From positions 1 to 64,000 of the forward strand of contig CAMSYM010000010.1 in the NCBI GenBank assembly GCA_947066105.1: 64,000 bases of DNA, given 5' to 3'. Below are positions 1 through 8,260 of the stretch, piece after piece; position 1 is the first letter of the stretch; each line of letters begins with the position of its first letter. The DNA is from an uncultured Clostridia bacterium (GTDB taxonomy: Bacteria > Bacillota > Clostridia > Christensenellales > Pumilibacteraceae). Under the pieces are notes generated by a model. It did no database searches and was not told where the DNA came from. It saw only the letters and a program-made list of their open reading frames with translations. The position numbers were made by a program, and so were the translations under genes.

Positions 1-71
1 GCGGAAAACGGGAATCGAACCCGCAACCTTCAGCTTGGGAAGCTACTGCTCTACCGTTGAGCCATTTCCGC
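1..71 (-). tRNA. tRNA-Gly (anticodon CCC)
   Basis: On the minus strand the acceptor GCGGAAA pairs with TTTCCGC. The D arm GCTC/GAGC, anticodon loop TTCCCAA (anticodon CCC) and T arm GCGGG-TTCGATT-CCCGT are all present. One anticodon-stem pair is mismatched (G27-A43). The 3' CCA is not encoded, or lies beyond the window edge. Confidence 0.95.
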
Positions 72-87
72 ACATAAGTCTACATTG

Positions 88-116
88 ATTATATCATCGA
101 TCACAGGTTTTGTCAA
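88..116 (-). promoter_or_regulatory. promoter of tRNA-Gly
   Basis: Minus strand TTGACA (111-116) and TATAAT (88-93) with a 17-bp spacer, about 10 nt before the mature 5' end. Confidence 0.85.
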
Positions 117-180
117 ATTTTTTCGCTATGCTTTGATCTGTTTCTAACCGTAATTTAATGTAGAAAATACGCCCGACCTA

Positions 181-209
181 TTGACATTACTCCACAACTG
201 TGGTATAAT
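181..209 (+). promoter_or_regulatory. promoter of the Y RNA / rsr unit
   Basis: TTGACA (181-186), 17-bp spacer, TATAAT (204-209): a perfect vegetative promoter. It predicts a start near 216, about 240 nt upstream of the Ro60 start codon. Confidence 0.9.
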
Positions 210-215
210 GCCGTT

Positions 216-443
216 ACAACTTATCGGATAGTGTAGAATACGGTTACTTCTTTGATATTAAAGGTCGTAGTGTGCGGGTTCGAGTCCCGCTCGCTCGTCG
301 CCTTCGGGCGGCGGCGGTGGAACAATCGGTAGTTCGACGTAATAATACCGTATTCGCTGTTTCTTCCGATAGCGATAATTTCTCCCGTCGGGTCCGCTCG
401 ACGGGTATTGTATTGCTATCGAGTATTCGGTAGCAATTTTTTT
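216..443 (+). ncRNA. yrlA: YrlA-type Y RNA with tRNA-like domain
   Basis: The predicted transcript folds as a Y RNA. A basal helix pairs 222-228 with 365-371 (TATCGGA/TCCGATA); a second perfect 9-bp helix pairs 236-244 with 347-355 (GAATACGGT/ACCGTATTC). These enclose a circularly permuted tRNA mimic: T arm GCGGG-TTCGAGT-CCCGC (273-289), an acceptor-like 7-bp stem closed by TTCG (297-314), a TG linker, and a D arm GAAC-AATCGGTA-GTTC (319-334). Order T arm, closed acceptor, D arm is the layout described for bacterial YrlA RNAs that bind Rsr. A third hairpin lies at 384-405. The 3' end is uncertain: the RNA may be processed near 380 or end at the terminator at 413-443. The adjacent Ro60 gene supports the call. 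Confidence 0.88.
413..443 (+). terminator. terminator/attenuator between Y RNA and rsr
   Basis: Stem TTGCTATC/GGTAGCAA (8 bp with one G-U) followed by seven T. The Ro60 Shine-Dalgarno AAGGAGG (444-450) begins directly after the T run. rsr is therefore reached only by readthrough, unless it has another promoter. Confidence 0.8.
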
Positions 444-456
444 AAGGAGGCGTACC

Positions 457-1911
457 ATGAGCAAATTCAATCAAACCAAAACGATGAAGACGGTAAACCG
501 TTGCGGGCATGCGGCGTACGACATGACCGACAAAGCCAAGCTCGTTACGCAAGCGTTGACGACGTTTTTTTGCGAGCCGAAATATTACGGCGACAATTCC
601 GCCGAGCTTATTACCACTGCGCAAAAAGTAATCGCGACCGATCCACAATTCGTCGCTAATCTCGCCCGCTACGCGCGCAAAGAAATGCACTTGCGCTCGG
701 TCGCGCATGCGCTCGCCGTACTCGTCGCGCACGAAAACGCCAGCAAGCCGTACATAAAAGCCGTAATAGCCGACGTTGTCGAGCGTCCCGACGACATTAC
801 CGAAATACTCGCTTTGTATATTTCGGCGTTCGGAAAGCCCATACCCAACGGGCTTAAAAAAGCGCTCGGCGACGCGTTAGGCAAGTTCGACGCATATCGG
901 ATATCCAAATATTCGAGCGAAAAAAAGACCGTCAAGTTTATCGACGTTTTGCGTTTGACGCACGTCAAGCCCAAAACGCCCGAACAGCAAGACTTGTTTA
1001 ACGCCATAATCAACGACACGCTACCCGTTGCGAAACGCTGGGAAACAGAGCTTTCGGCACGCGGCAATACCAAAGAAGTTTGGGAAAAGCTCATCGCCGA
1101 ACGCAAGATCGGGTATATGGCGGCATTGCGCAATCTTCGCAGCATGATAAATGCCGCGCCCGACAATCTCGACGATATAATTAATATGATCGCCGACGAG
1201 AACGCCGTAAAAAACTCCAAGCAACTGCCCATGCGCTTTTATTCGGCGTACCGCGAGCTGCTGGGTCTTCGCGCATGCTCGTCCAAAGTAATAGACGCGC
1301 TTGAAACCGCTATCGAATATTCGGTGGCGAACATGCCGCGCATACCCGGAAAAACTGCGATCGCAATAGACGTCAGCGGCTCTATGAGCATGCCCATAAG
1401 TAAAAATTCAAAACTGCGCTGCTCGGATATAGCCCGCCTTCTCGCCGCGCTCGCGAGCAAGCTGTGCGACGAATACATTATCTATACTTTCGACACCGAG
1501 CTAAGGCAAGTGACCTTCCCCAAAAAGTCGAGCATATTGCAAAGCGCGCTTTCGATCGATTGCGACGGCGGCGGCACCGACCTTACTCTGCCTATCGACG
1601 AAATGCTCGCAAACAATATCCGCGCCGACAGGCTCATAATGTTTTCGGACAATGAAATAAACAGAGGCATTATAATCGGCGACAAACCGACAGCGTTCGG
1701 GACCTGTCAAATACTCGCCGACAAATACCGAAAAACGATAAATCCCGATTTTTGGGTGCATGCAGTCGACCTTATGGGTTACGGCACGCAACAGTTTATA
1801 GGCGACAAGACCAACGTCATCGCGGGTTGGAGCGAGCGCGTTATGGAATTTATCATGCTCGCCGAACTCGGCATACAATCGCAAGTTACGGCGATCGAAA
1901 ATTACAAATGA
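457..1911 (+). CDS. rsr: Ro60-family TROVE domain RNA-binding protein
   Basis: 484 aa. Residues ~10-290 form the alpha-helical TROVE ring that binds Y RNAs and misfolded RNA ends. Residues ~298-480 form a von Willebrand A domain with an intact MIDAS: DVSGS (305-309), T374 in GGGTDL and D398 in MFSDNE. Rsr proteins scavenge or chaperone structured RNAs; with Y RNA as gate or tether they act with exoribonucleases such as PNPase in rRNA and tRNA quality control. Start chosen by AAGGAGG seven bases upstream. The stop overlaps the next ATG (ATGA at 1908-1911), so GluQ-RS is probably translationally coupled. Length matches the family and no key residue is missing. Confidence 0.95.
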   Translation: MSKFNQTKTMKTVNRCGHAAYDMTDKAKLVTQALTTFFCEPKYYGDNSAELITTAQKVIATDPQFVANLARYARKEMHLRSVAHALAVLVAHENASKPYIKAVIADVVERPDDITEILALYISAFGKPIPNGLKKALGDALGKFDAYRISKYSSEKKTVKFIDVLRLTHVKPKTPEQQDLFNAIINDTLPVAKRWETELSARGNTKEVWEKLIAERKIGYMAALRNLRSMINAAPDNLDDIINMIADENAVKNSKQLPMRFYSAYRELLGLRACSSKVIDALETAIEYSVANMPRIPGKTAIAIDVSGSMSMPISKNSKLRCSDIARLLAALASKLCDEYIIYTFDTELRQVTFPKKSSILQSALSIDCDGGGTDLTLPIDEMLANNIRADRLIMFSDNEINRGIIIGDKPTAFGTCQILADKYRKTINPDFWVHAVDLMGYGTQQFIGDKTNVIAGWSERVMEFIMLAELGIQSQVTAIENYK

Positions 1912-2843
1912 TAAACGTCCGCATTCCGACGGGAAGATTTGCGCCCACGCCGAGCGGCTACATGCACGCAGGCAATATTTTGTGCGCGCTTATAGCTTAT
2001 CTGTCCGTAAAAAGCAAGGGCGGAAGATTTCTCGTGCGAATAGAAGATCTCGACGCGCCGCGCTGTCCGAGATCGTGCTCGCTGGAAATTTTGAACGTGC
2101 TTGACGCGTTGGGGCTTAAAAGCGACGCGCCGACCGTTTTCCAAAGCGACCGCGCCGACGCATACAAGATCGCGGAAAGCGCCCTTGGCGAGCGCGCCAA
2201 GCTTTATCCTTGCTTTTGCACGCGCGCCGAACTTCACGCCGCACACGCTCCCCGACTCACCGACGGCGGTACGGTATATTCGGGCGCGTGTAAAGATCTC
2301 ACCGCGCAACAAGCAGCCGAATTGTCCGCGACGCGCAAGCCGTGCGTGCGAATAGAAGTACCCGACCGAACGATCGCTTTTGTCGACGGGCTTTACGGCG
2401 AATACTCGCAAAATCTTGCCGACGAGTGCGGCGATTTTATAATAAAACGAAGCGACGGCATTTACGCCTATCAATTGGCGGTGGTCGCCGACGACGGCGA
2501 AAGCGGTGTGACCGAAGTCGTGCGCGGCGCAGATCTGCTGTCGTCGACTCCGCGCCAAATCTTTTTACAACGCCTGTTAGACTTGCCCGTTCCCGAATAT
2601 TACCACATACCGCTCGTATGCGACGCCGACGGGCGCAAGCTGAGCAAAAGCCAAAACGACAGCGCGGAACGGCTGTTAAACGAATTCGACGCCGAAACGG
2701 TTCTCGGCGGGCTTGCCTGCTCCGCGGGCATAATACCCGTATTGCGACCGACATCGCTCGACGAGCTTACGCAAAAATTCGATTGGAAAAACGTTGTTCG
2801 CGACCGTATCGTATTGCCCGAAAAATTCTCGGCGGCGTTGTGA
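1908..2843 (+). CDS. gluQ: glutamyl-queuosine tRNA(Asp) synthetase
   Basis: 311 aa, class I aminoacyl-tRNA synthetase core without an anticodon-binding domain, as in GluQ-RS (YadB). Start FAPTPSGYMHAGN contains the HIGH-type motif; KLSKS is the KMSKS motif near residue 238. Zinc ligands appear as C102, C104 (CFC) and C128 after YSGA. The enzyme charges glutamate onto queuosine 34 of tRNA-Asp. A much longer upstream reading frame exists, but the ATG at 1908 gives the family N terminus and a 4-base ATGA overlap with rsr. Pairing with a Ro60/Y RNA gene is unusual. An ordinary GluRS is excluded by the short C terminus. Confidence 0.93.
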   Translation: MINVRIPTGRFAPTPSGYMHAGNILCALIAYLSVKSKGGRFLVRIEDLDAPRCPRSCSLEILNVLDALGLKSDAPTVFQSDRADAYKIAESALGERAKLYPCFCTRAELHAAHAPRLTDGGTVYSGACKDLTAQQAAELSATRKPCVRIEVPDRTIAFVDGLYGEYSQNLADECGDFIIKRSDGIYAYQLAVVADDGESGVTEVVRGADLLSSTPRQIFLQRLLDLPVPEYYHIPLVCDADGRKLSKSQNDSAERLLNEFDAETVLGGLACSAGIIPVLRPTSLDELTQKFDWKNVVRDRIVLPEKFSAAL

Positions 2844-2851
2844 CGGTCGCA

Positions 2852-4633
2852 CTATTTCCCCGCGGCTTCCGCAATTCGCTTTTCGGCGGTATCGAAATAT
2901 TCGGGACTGATCTCCACGCCGATAAACCGCCTGCCGTTTTTAAGGCACGCGACCCCCGTCGTGCCGCTACCGACAAACGGATCCAACACCAGCGCGTTCT
3001 CGTCGGTGTGTATCTTTATAATATGCTCCATAAGCTTTAAGCTTTTTTGCGTCGGATGGTCGGCGCGCTCGTTGCCGCCGACTACGCCCGTTTCGAACGT
3101 AGAGCGAAGATACGGCACGTCGGGGGGCTTGTTGAACACCCATTTTGCGTTTTTAGGCACGCCCCAGATCGCGAACTCCATATCCTGCACATAACGCCGT
3201 TCGACGTTGCGCGGCATGGGGTTTGTCTTTTTCCACACAAGCACGTCCTTGACGTCCAGCCCGCAAGCTTTGAGTTTTTCGGCGATAAAGCTGATATACA
3301 GATACGAACAAAAAATTATCATACTGCCGTTAGGCTTCAACAGCTCGGCGTAACCGTCTATCCAGCCGCACACGTCGAAGCCGTTGTCCCACTCGCCGAA
3401 GTCCACGCCCTTGCGCGGATTGTCGAGCGTCGAAAAATTATTCTTCTTGGAAATATTATACGGCGGATCGGTTATTATCGCGTCGACCTTCAAGCCTTCG
3501 GCAACGAACTGCTTAACTACCGAATACGCGTCCGAAAGCAACAGCTCGTAACGCTCCGTTTTGACTACGCGCTCGCCGTAGCACGCGCCGATCTGCTCGG
3601 CTATCGCCTTGGCGAGCAGCGGCGGCACGGCGTTGCCTATCTGCTTGCAAACGTTGCACTTTTTTCCGTAAAACACGAACGAATCGGGAAAGCTCTGTAT
3701 GCGCGCCGCCTCGCGCGGAGTTATGGCGCGGTTCAATACGGGGTGCGAATTCCTGCCGTTGGACGGCGTATCGAACCGCGTATCTATCGTCGGGCTGAAC
3801 GAATCCCACACCAACCGCGACCACGTGGTCGCAAACTTCTGTTTGCCGTGCAATTCGACGGGCAACGATTTTTTATCGCCTTCGGGCGGGATCATCGCCA
3901 GCTTATCGAGCGCGACCTTGGAATGCGCCGTAGCTTGATGATTATACAATACGCCGTCGGGCGATTTGAGCGCCGCCTGATATTCGCTTTGCGGCGCGTT
4001 TAAATACTCGCTTTCGAACTCCCCTTCGCCCGACTCCAAATACGCAAGATCGGAGATCGCGTCGCGAACGGTCGCACGCCCGTCGCGGCGTTCGGGCAAA
4101 GCGACGCTTTTGCTCTTGGACCCTATTATTATAGTGCGCTCGCGGTGTTGCGGCACGCCGTAATCGAGCGCGTTGAGCACGCCGTAATTTACTATGTACC
4201 CCAGTCCTTGAAACTCCGTCAATATCTGTTTTATAAAATACCCGTCGCACGCGCCCACCAGATTTTTGACGTTTTCTATGACGAACAGCTCCGGCGAAAG
4301 CGCCTTGACTATCTTGACGTATTCCAAAAACAAAAAATTGCGCGGGTCGTTAAGTCCCAGATTTTTGCCTTTTAGCGAAAATCCCTGACACGGCGGTCCG
4401 CCTATCACCATGTTGACGCCCAAGCTTTTTGCTTTTTCGATAACCTCGTCGCGCATGCGCGCGTCGGTAAGATCGCCGCACACTACGCATTCCGGCTCAA
4501 TATTTTTTTTGAACGTTTTCAAAACGTTCATATCGAAATCCACCCCCATCACCGTCTTAAACCCGTCGACCGAATCCATGCCGCAGCTGAACCCGCCCGC
4601 CCCGCAAAATAGATCGAGTATTTTGAATCGCAT
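2852..4633 (-). CDS. fused m5C and N6A/N4C DNA methyltransferase
   Basis: 593 aa with two methyltransferases in one chain. Residues 1-~345 are a cytosine-5 enzyme: motif I DLFCGAGGFSCG, catalytic C82 in GPPCQGFS, ENVKNL, QHRERT, and KQIGNAVPP at 330-338. Residues ~360-593 are a beta-class amino methyltransferase with reversed motif order: DPPYN (389-393), HPTQKSLKL, then DPFVGSGTTG (551-560). Such a pair can protect the two strands of an asymmetric site. The N-terminal DLFCGAGG context and an AAAGGTG site favour the ATG at 4633; a longer frame reaches 4684. It diverges from the HNH nuclease gene across about 150 bp, a typical restriction-modification layout. Base specificity of the second domain (adenine or cytosine) cannot be read from motifs. 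Confidence 0.93.
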   Translation of the reverse strand: MRFKILDLFCGAGGFSCGMDSVDGFKTVMGVDFDMNVLKTFKKNIEPECVVCGDLTDARMRDEVIEKAKSLGVNMVIGGPPCQGFSLKGKNLGLNDPRNFLFLEYVKIVKALSPELFVIENVKNLVGACDGYFIKQILTEFQGLGYIVNYGVLNALDYGVPQHRERTIIIGSKSKSVALPERRDGRATVRDAISDLAYLESGEGEFESEYLNAPQSEYQAALKSPDGVLYNHQATAHSKVALDKLAMIPPEGDKKSLPVELHGKQKFATTWSRLVWDSFSPTIDTRFDTPSNGRNSHPVLNRAITPREAARIQSFPDSFVFYGKKCNVCKQIGNAVPPLLAKAIAEQIGACYGERVVKTERYELLLSDAYSVVKQFVAEGLKVDAIITDPPYNISKKNNFSTLDNPRKGVDFGEWDNGFDVCGWIDGYAELLKPNGSMIIFCSYLYISFIAEKLKACGLDVKDVLVWKKTNPMPRNVERRYVQDMEFAIWGVPKNAKWVFNKPPDVPYLRSTFETGVVGGNERADHPTQKSLKLMEHIIKIHTDENALVLDPFVGSGTTGVACLKNGRRFIGVEISPEYFDTAEKRIAEAAGK

Positions 4634-4736
4634 AGTAAGACACACCTTTGAGGGATAAAATTTCTTTCCCTCACATAATATCACAAATACTGCGAAATTG
4701 CAACCGTATAGTATGGCATTTTAAGAAATTTCATGG

Positions 4737-4742
4737 TATAAT
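4737..4742 (+). promoter_or_regulatory. -10 element for the HNH nuclease
   Basis: TATAAT with no good -35 box at 16-18 bp spacing, followed by GGGAG (4770-4774) before the ATG. A weak promoter suits low nuclease expression. The 147-bp gap to the divergent methylase holds no other clear feature. Confidence 0.6.
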
Positions 4743-4780
4743 AAACAGACATAAACATAACGAACACACGGGAGAACACA

Positions 4781-6016
4781 ATGCAATACATAAGAATGAC
4801 AGATTTTTTCAAATACGAGATAAAGCCGTTTGTTTTGGGCGCGTTTTTGAGCAGAGTCATGGAAACGACGGACAAACACGGCAATAAATATTTTTACGCA
4901 TACACGTCGTTCCATTCGTCCAAAGCGGTGTTCAAAGACGACTTCGATATAAAAGGCTATGCCGAAGCATTGGCGGCGAAGCTCGACAAGCTGAGCGGGC
5001 ATTACAATTGGTCGGTGCATTCGGCGAGCGACGGCGGCGCGCAACTGCGGTACTACGTGCTTAACGACCGAAGCATGCCCAAAACCATGTTCTACAAATC
5101 GCTGTTCGCAAAAACGGTATCGGCGGAATGGGCGCTCGACGACGGCATAAACGAAGCCAAAAAGGATTTTATACGCGGATTCATGGAGCTTCGCGGCAGT
5201 ATAGACACGTCGCGACCGCTCATCGCGCAGGATTATTTTTACGACGGGCGGCACGAGCTTAAAAAAGCGTTGATCCTGACCGACACCATGTCCGTTCCCA
5301 TACGCTATGCCAATTTCAATGCGCGCAACCTGCAACCGCAATTCGTTTCGGGCGAAAACAAGCGCAACGCGCAGTTTCGTATGAACCTGCCGTATTACGC
5401 GCGCGAAATAGGCTTCGTCAACGATTACAAAGCTATGATATTCCGAAACGCGCACGGATACCGCGTCGACCGCGTCGACGGTAAAGGCATAACCTATTTC
5501 GACGCCGATCTTCCGCGCGGCGACGACAACGACATGACTTTTGTCAGATATCTCAACTTTTTCACCAACAATATCTACGCCAAGCGGCTCACGCCGCAAG
5601 CCGTCAAGACCCTGCGCGCGCAACTCGGATTTTCGGACGGCGACGGCAACGACGACCGCGCTACGCACAACGCGACGCTCAGATCGCTGTTTTACGACGT
5701 TTCGGAAGACAAGTGCGCTATATGCGGCGCTACCGAAACGTTTACGAACCGCGCGACGGGCAGGCAACACTTCGAAGTGCATCACGTTATATCGTTTTGC
5801 AACGACGCGACGACGGACAACATAGCCAATCTCGTCAAGCTTTGCCCCACCTGCCATGCTCTGCTGAAAAAGGACCGCGCGAGCAAGTCCGACCAGACCC
5901 GCGCCATACTCAAAATTTTGCACGAACACGAGGAGATATTCGATTACGCAAGCTCTTACTTGCAGATCGACGATATCAACGATCTCGCCGAAAAAATACA
6001 GTCGATGCTCGGATAG
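4781..6016 (+). CDS. HNH restriction endonuclease (type II R-M)
   Basis: 411 aa. The C-terminal third is an HNH nuclease: zinc pairs CAIC (312-315) and CPTC (355-358), with core FEVHHV (H334/H335) and NIANL (N347/N350). The first ~300 residues are probably the specificity and dimer region; residues near 135-150 read FIRGFMELRGSID, weakly like a LAGLIDADG helix. It diverges from a double methyltransferase, so it is the likely cognate nuclease. HNH nuclease plus m5C and adenine methylases recalls HphI/MboII-like type IIS systems, but the recognition site cannot be deduced. A homing-type HNH nuclease is the alternative. Confidence 0.8.
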   Translation: MQYIRMTDFFKYEIKPFVLGAFLSRVMETTDKHGNKYFYAYTSFHSSKAVFKDDFDIKGYAEALAAKLDKLSGHYNWSVHSASDGGAQLRYYVLNDRSMPKTMFYKSLFAKTVSAEWALDDGINEAKKDFIRGFMELRGSIDTSRPLIAQDYFYDGRHELKKALILTDTMSVPIRYANFNARNLQPQFVSGENKRNAQFRMNLPYYAREIGFVNDYKAMIFRNAHGYRVDRVDGKGITYFDADLPRGDDNDMTFVRYLNFFTNNIYAKRLTPQAVKTLRAQLGFSDGDGNDDRATHNATLRSLFYDVSEDKCAICGATETFTNRATGRQHFEVHHVISFCNDATTDNIANLVKLCPTCHALLKKDRASKSDQTRAILKILHEHEEIFDYASSYLQIDDINDLAEKIQSMLG

Positions 6017-6052
6017 CGCAAAGCCGTTAACGCACATACACCTAAAACGAAA

Positions 6053-6086
6053 GATCCGCACGAACGTTTTGCCGAGCGGATCTTTT
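6053..6086. terminator. bidirectional terminator
   Basis: GATCCGC (6053-6059) pairs with GCGGATC (6076-6082), with TTTT on the plus side and an A-rich flank on the other. It sits between the convergent HNH nuclease and YbjN-like genes. Confidence 0.75.
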
Positions 6087-6120
6087 GCTTTCGATCGCGT
6101 ATCGAAATAGACCGAAATCG

Positions 6121-6612
6121 TTATACCTTATATTTTTGCATAAACTCGTCAACAGACATCATGCCTTTATCGACCGCAAAGAATTGATCGTTGAATTCGT
6201 CTACCATCGAAATGGCGAGCCTTACCATGTACAACAGCAATTCGCCGTCGATAAGGCTGTCGCGGAAACTCGACGTGATCTTGAAAACAACTTTGCCGGT
6301 CGTAAAATCGTAATCGAAGTTGCCGTCGACCATCAAATAATTTGCGCGGCAAGTGACGAGCGCGCCTTCCACACGTTTATCATCCGAAAACGCGAACGGC
6401 ATTTGCGACATGACGCGTATGAGCTGCCTGCCGACGTCGCAGAACATGACGAATTCCATAGGCAGATCGTCGCCCACGCCGCCGAACCGCACCGTGTAAT
6501 CGCCGTCGGAATCCTTGCCTTCTTTTTCGTACTTGAAGTTTAATTTATCGAGCGCGGAGCAAAGCGTTTCGTAAACTTCGATCGCGCGTTTTTCCATTTT
6601 TACGTCTTCCAT
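6121..6612 (-). CDS. YbjN-domain protein, copy 2
   Basis: 163 aa, soluble, no signal or membrane segment. The fold pattern (GDDLPMEF, then MVDGNFDYD, then a C-terminal helix) fits the YbjN/type III secretion chaperone-like family, whose molecular role is unknown. AAGGAG lies eight bases before the ATG. It follows a paralogue by 11 bp: shared landmarks include LP M at the same spot, MVDG(N/S)FDYD and F(R/K)(D/G)SLI(D/S)GE. A tandem duplication is the simplest explanation. Confidence 0.75.
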   Translation of the reverse strand: MEDVKMEKRAIEVYETLCSALDKLNFKYEKEGKDSDGDYTVRFGGVGDDLPMEFVMFCDVGRQLIRVMSQMPFAFSDDKRVEGALVTCRANYLMVDGNFDYDFTTGKVVFKITSSFRDSLIDGELLLYMVRLAISMVDEFNDQFFAVDKGMMSVDEFMQKYKV

Positions 6613-6623
6613 GATCGTTCTCC

Positions 6624-7100
6624 TTATTTGATATATTCGACGATCTTATCGATCGACATTTTTTGCGAAGTAACCATAAAGAACTTGTCGTTGTAGTCGT
6701 CTATCGTACTGCACGACACGTCCACCATATAGTCGAACACTTCGCCGCTGATAAGACTGCCCTTAAACGATGCCGTCAAGCGGAACACTATATGCCCGTC
6801 GTCGCTGTCGTAATCGAACGACCCGTCGACCATGCCGTGGTTGGCGCACGATACGGCTACCGCCATCGGTATGCGCATATCCGCCGCCACTTCGAAAGGC
6901 ATGCTCGAATGAAGCACGACCAGCTGTCTTTCCGCGTCGATGCGAATATCGAGCTTCATGGGCAGATCGTCGCCCGTTACGACGACGTTTATTTTCAGAT
7001 TGTCGTCGTCCCTATCGTAGTGCCAGTTGCGCTTGTCGAGCATATCGCAAAGCAACATGTACTCCGTTCTTGCCAGTTTGAGTTGATTGGCATCCGTCAT
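6624..7100 (-). CDS. YbjN-domain protein, copy 1
   Basis: 158 aa paralogue of the downstream gene, sharing GDDLPM, GMVDGSFDYD and SFKGSLISGE. The frame stays open upstream to 7253, but GGAGG seven bases before the ATG at 7100 and a promoter at 7244-7272 fix this start. The mRNA then has a ~138-nt leader in the same open frame, so a longer non-conserved N terminus cannot be excluded. Function unknown; stress-related roles have been proposed for YbjN proteins. Confidence 0.75.
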   Translation of the reverse strand: MTDANQLKLARTEYMLLCDMLDKRNWHYDRDDDNLKINVVVTGDDLPMKLDIRIDAERQLVVLHSSMPFEVAADMRIPMAVAVSCANHGMVDGSFDYDSDDGHIVFRLTASFKGSLISGEVFDYMVDVSCSTIDDYNDKFFMVTSQKMSIDKIVEYIK

Positions 7101-7243
7101 GATATTTCCTCCGAAATTTATTGTTGTCCGCACGCTTCGCCCGTTACGACGACTCGCGCGGCTTTTACCGAATTTATGTACGCGCCTTCGCCCGCGGATA
7201 TTCGTCACGCGCGATTGTTCGCGATTTTTTGCCATACCTGTGT

Positions 7244-7272
7244 ATTTTATCACACATTTTTCATATTGTCAA
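7244..7272 (-). promoter_or_regulatory. promoter of the YbjN pair
   Basis: Minus strand TTGACA (7267-7272), 17-bp spacer, TAAAAT (7244-7249). Confidence 0.8.
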
Positions 7273-7303
7273 CATTTTACGACATATCGCATAAAGTCCG
7301 ACT

Positions 7304-8260
7304 TCAATACCCGGTCTTTAAATCGACGACGTTTCGCAACGGTTTGCCCGCTATAAAGCCTAACACGTTGTCCGTCGTGTCGCAGACGTACCGCGCGTGT
7401 CCGTCGAAAACCTGCATGGCTTTATGCGACGACAACACTATGTTATCGAGCGTATCGAACGGCGCGTCGAACGGCTTTAACGGTTTAGACCCGTCGCGCT
7501 GTTTTTCGCGCCAGGTATCTATCGCCGCGCCGCCGAGCGCGCCGCTTTTAAGCGCGGCGTACAGCGCGGACTCGTCTATACAGTTGTTTCTGCCGACGTT
7601 CACTATAAACTTGCCGCCGAGCATATCGAGTACTCGCGCGTTTATCATATTATCCGTTTCGCGCGTGTTGGGCAACGACAGTATGAGCAAGTCGCATTTT
7701 CGGCAAAGCTCGTCGAGCGTAGGCAACGCCGTTATGCCGTCGTAATTTTTGCCGCGGTCGAGCGTGTACGTTTTTATGCCGAATGCCGAAAGCAATCGGC
7801 GTATCTCGCGCCCTATACCGCCGTACCCGACCAAACCGACGCGCATTCCGAAAAGGCTTTTCCAATACGGATCGGCTAGCGACCAATCGCCGACGCGCAT
7901 TTTTCTGTCGAACTCGGCGGTTCTCGACACGAGCGTGACGGCGAGCGAAAAAGCGTACTCGGCAATATACCGCGAATTGGCGTGCGAGTTGCACAGCGTA
8001 ACGCCTTTTACCGCCAACGCGTCGAGCGGAAAATCGTCCACGCCCGTTTTGTACGCGAACACCGCTTTTAGCGAACTGGCGCGATCGAGCGCTTTGCGAT
8101 CGAGCATTTTGCCTATAAACACGTCGATACCGTCGAGCGAATAATCTTTCAGCCCCGTCACCGTAACGTCGGCAACTGCGGAAAGCCGATCGCGCATTTC
8201 GATAAACTCATCGTCGAGCGTCGCCACGCTCAAACATATCTTATACGATCTATCCGCCAT
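7304..8260 (-). CDS. D-2-hydroxyacid dehydrogenase (NAD)
   Basis: 318 aa. Rossmann motif GYGGIGREI near residues 146-154, catalytic Arg in NVGRNN, and the catalytic His in LSSHKAM near the C terminus. This is the D-isomer-specific 2-hydroxyacid dehydrogenase family (SerA/2-ketogluconate reductase-like). Its ATG overlaps the stop of the upstream sugar kinase by one base (TAATG), so the pair is co-translated. The partner suggests a substrate in sugar-acid metabolism such as a 2-keto-aldonate; this is inference. Confidence 0.85.
   Translation of the reverse strand: MADRSYKICLSVATLDDEFIEMRDRLSAVADVTVTGLKDYSLDGIDVFIGKMLDRKALDRASSLKAVFAYKTGVDDFPLDALAVKGVTLCNSHANSRYIAEYAFSLAVTLVSRTAEFDRKMRVGDWSLADPYWKSLFGMRVGLVGYGGIGREIRRLLSAFGIKTYTLDRGKNYDGITALPTLDELCRKCDLLILSLPNTRETDNMINARVLDMLGGKFIVNVGRNNCIDESALYAALKSGALGGAAIDTWREKQRDGSKPLKPFDAPFDTLDNIVLSSHKAMQVFDGHARYVCDTTDNVLGFIAGKPLRNVVDLKTGY

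Noticed and set aside
263..300. Possible ordinary tRNA gene (T arm near 273)
   Set aside because: No 5' acceptor strand or anticodon arm in normal order; the parts fit a permuted Y RNA mimic instead.
4721..6061. 446-aa open frame antisense to the HNH nuclease
   Set aside because: Mirror frame caused by biased codon use; no ribosome site and no recognisable domain, while the sense strand has HNH motifs.
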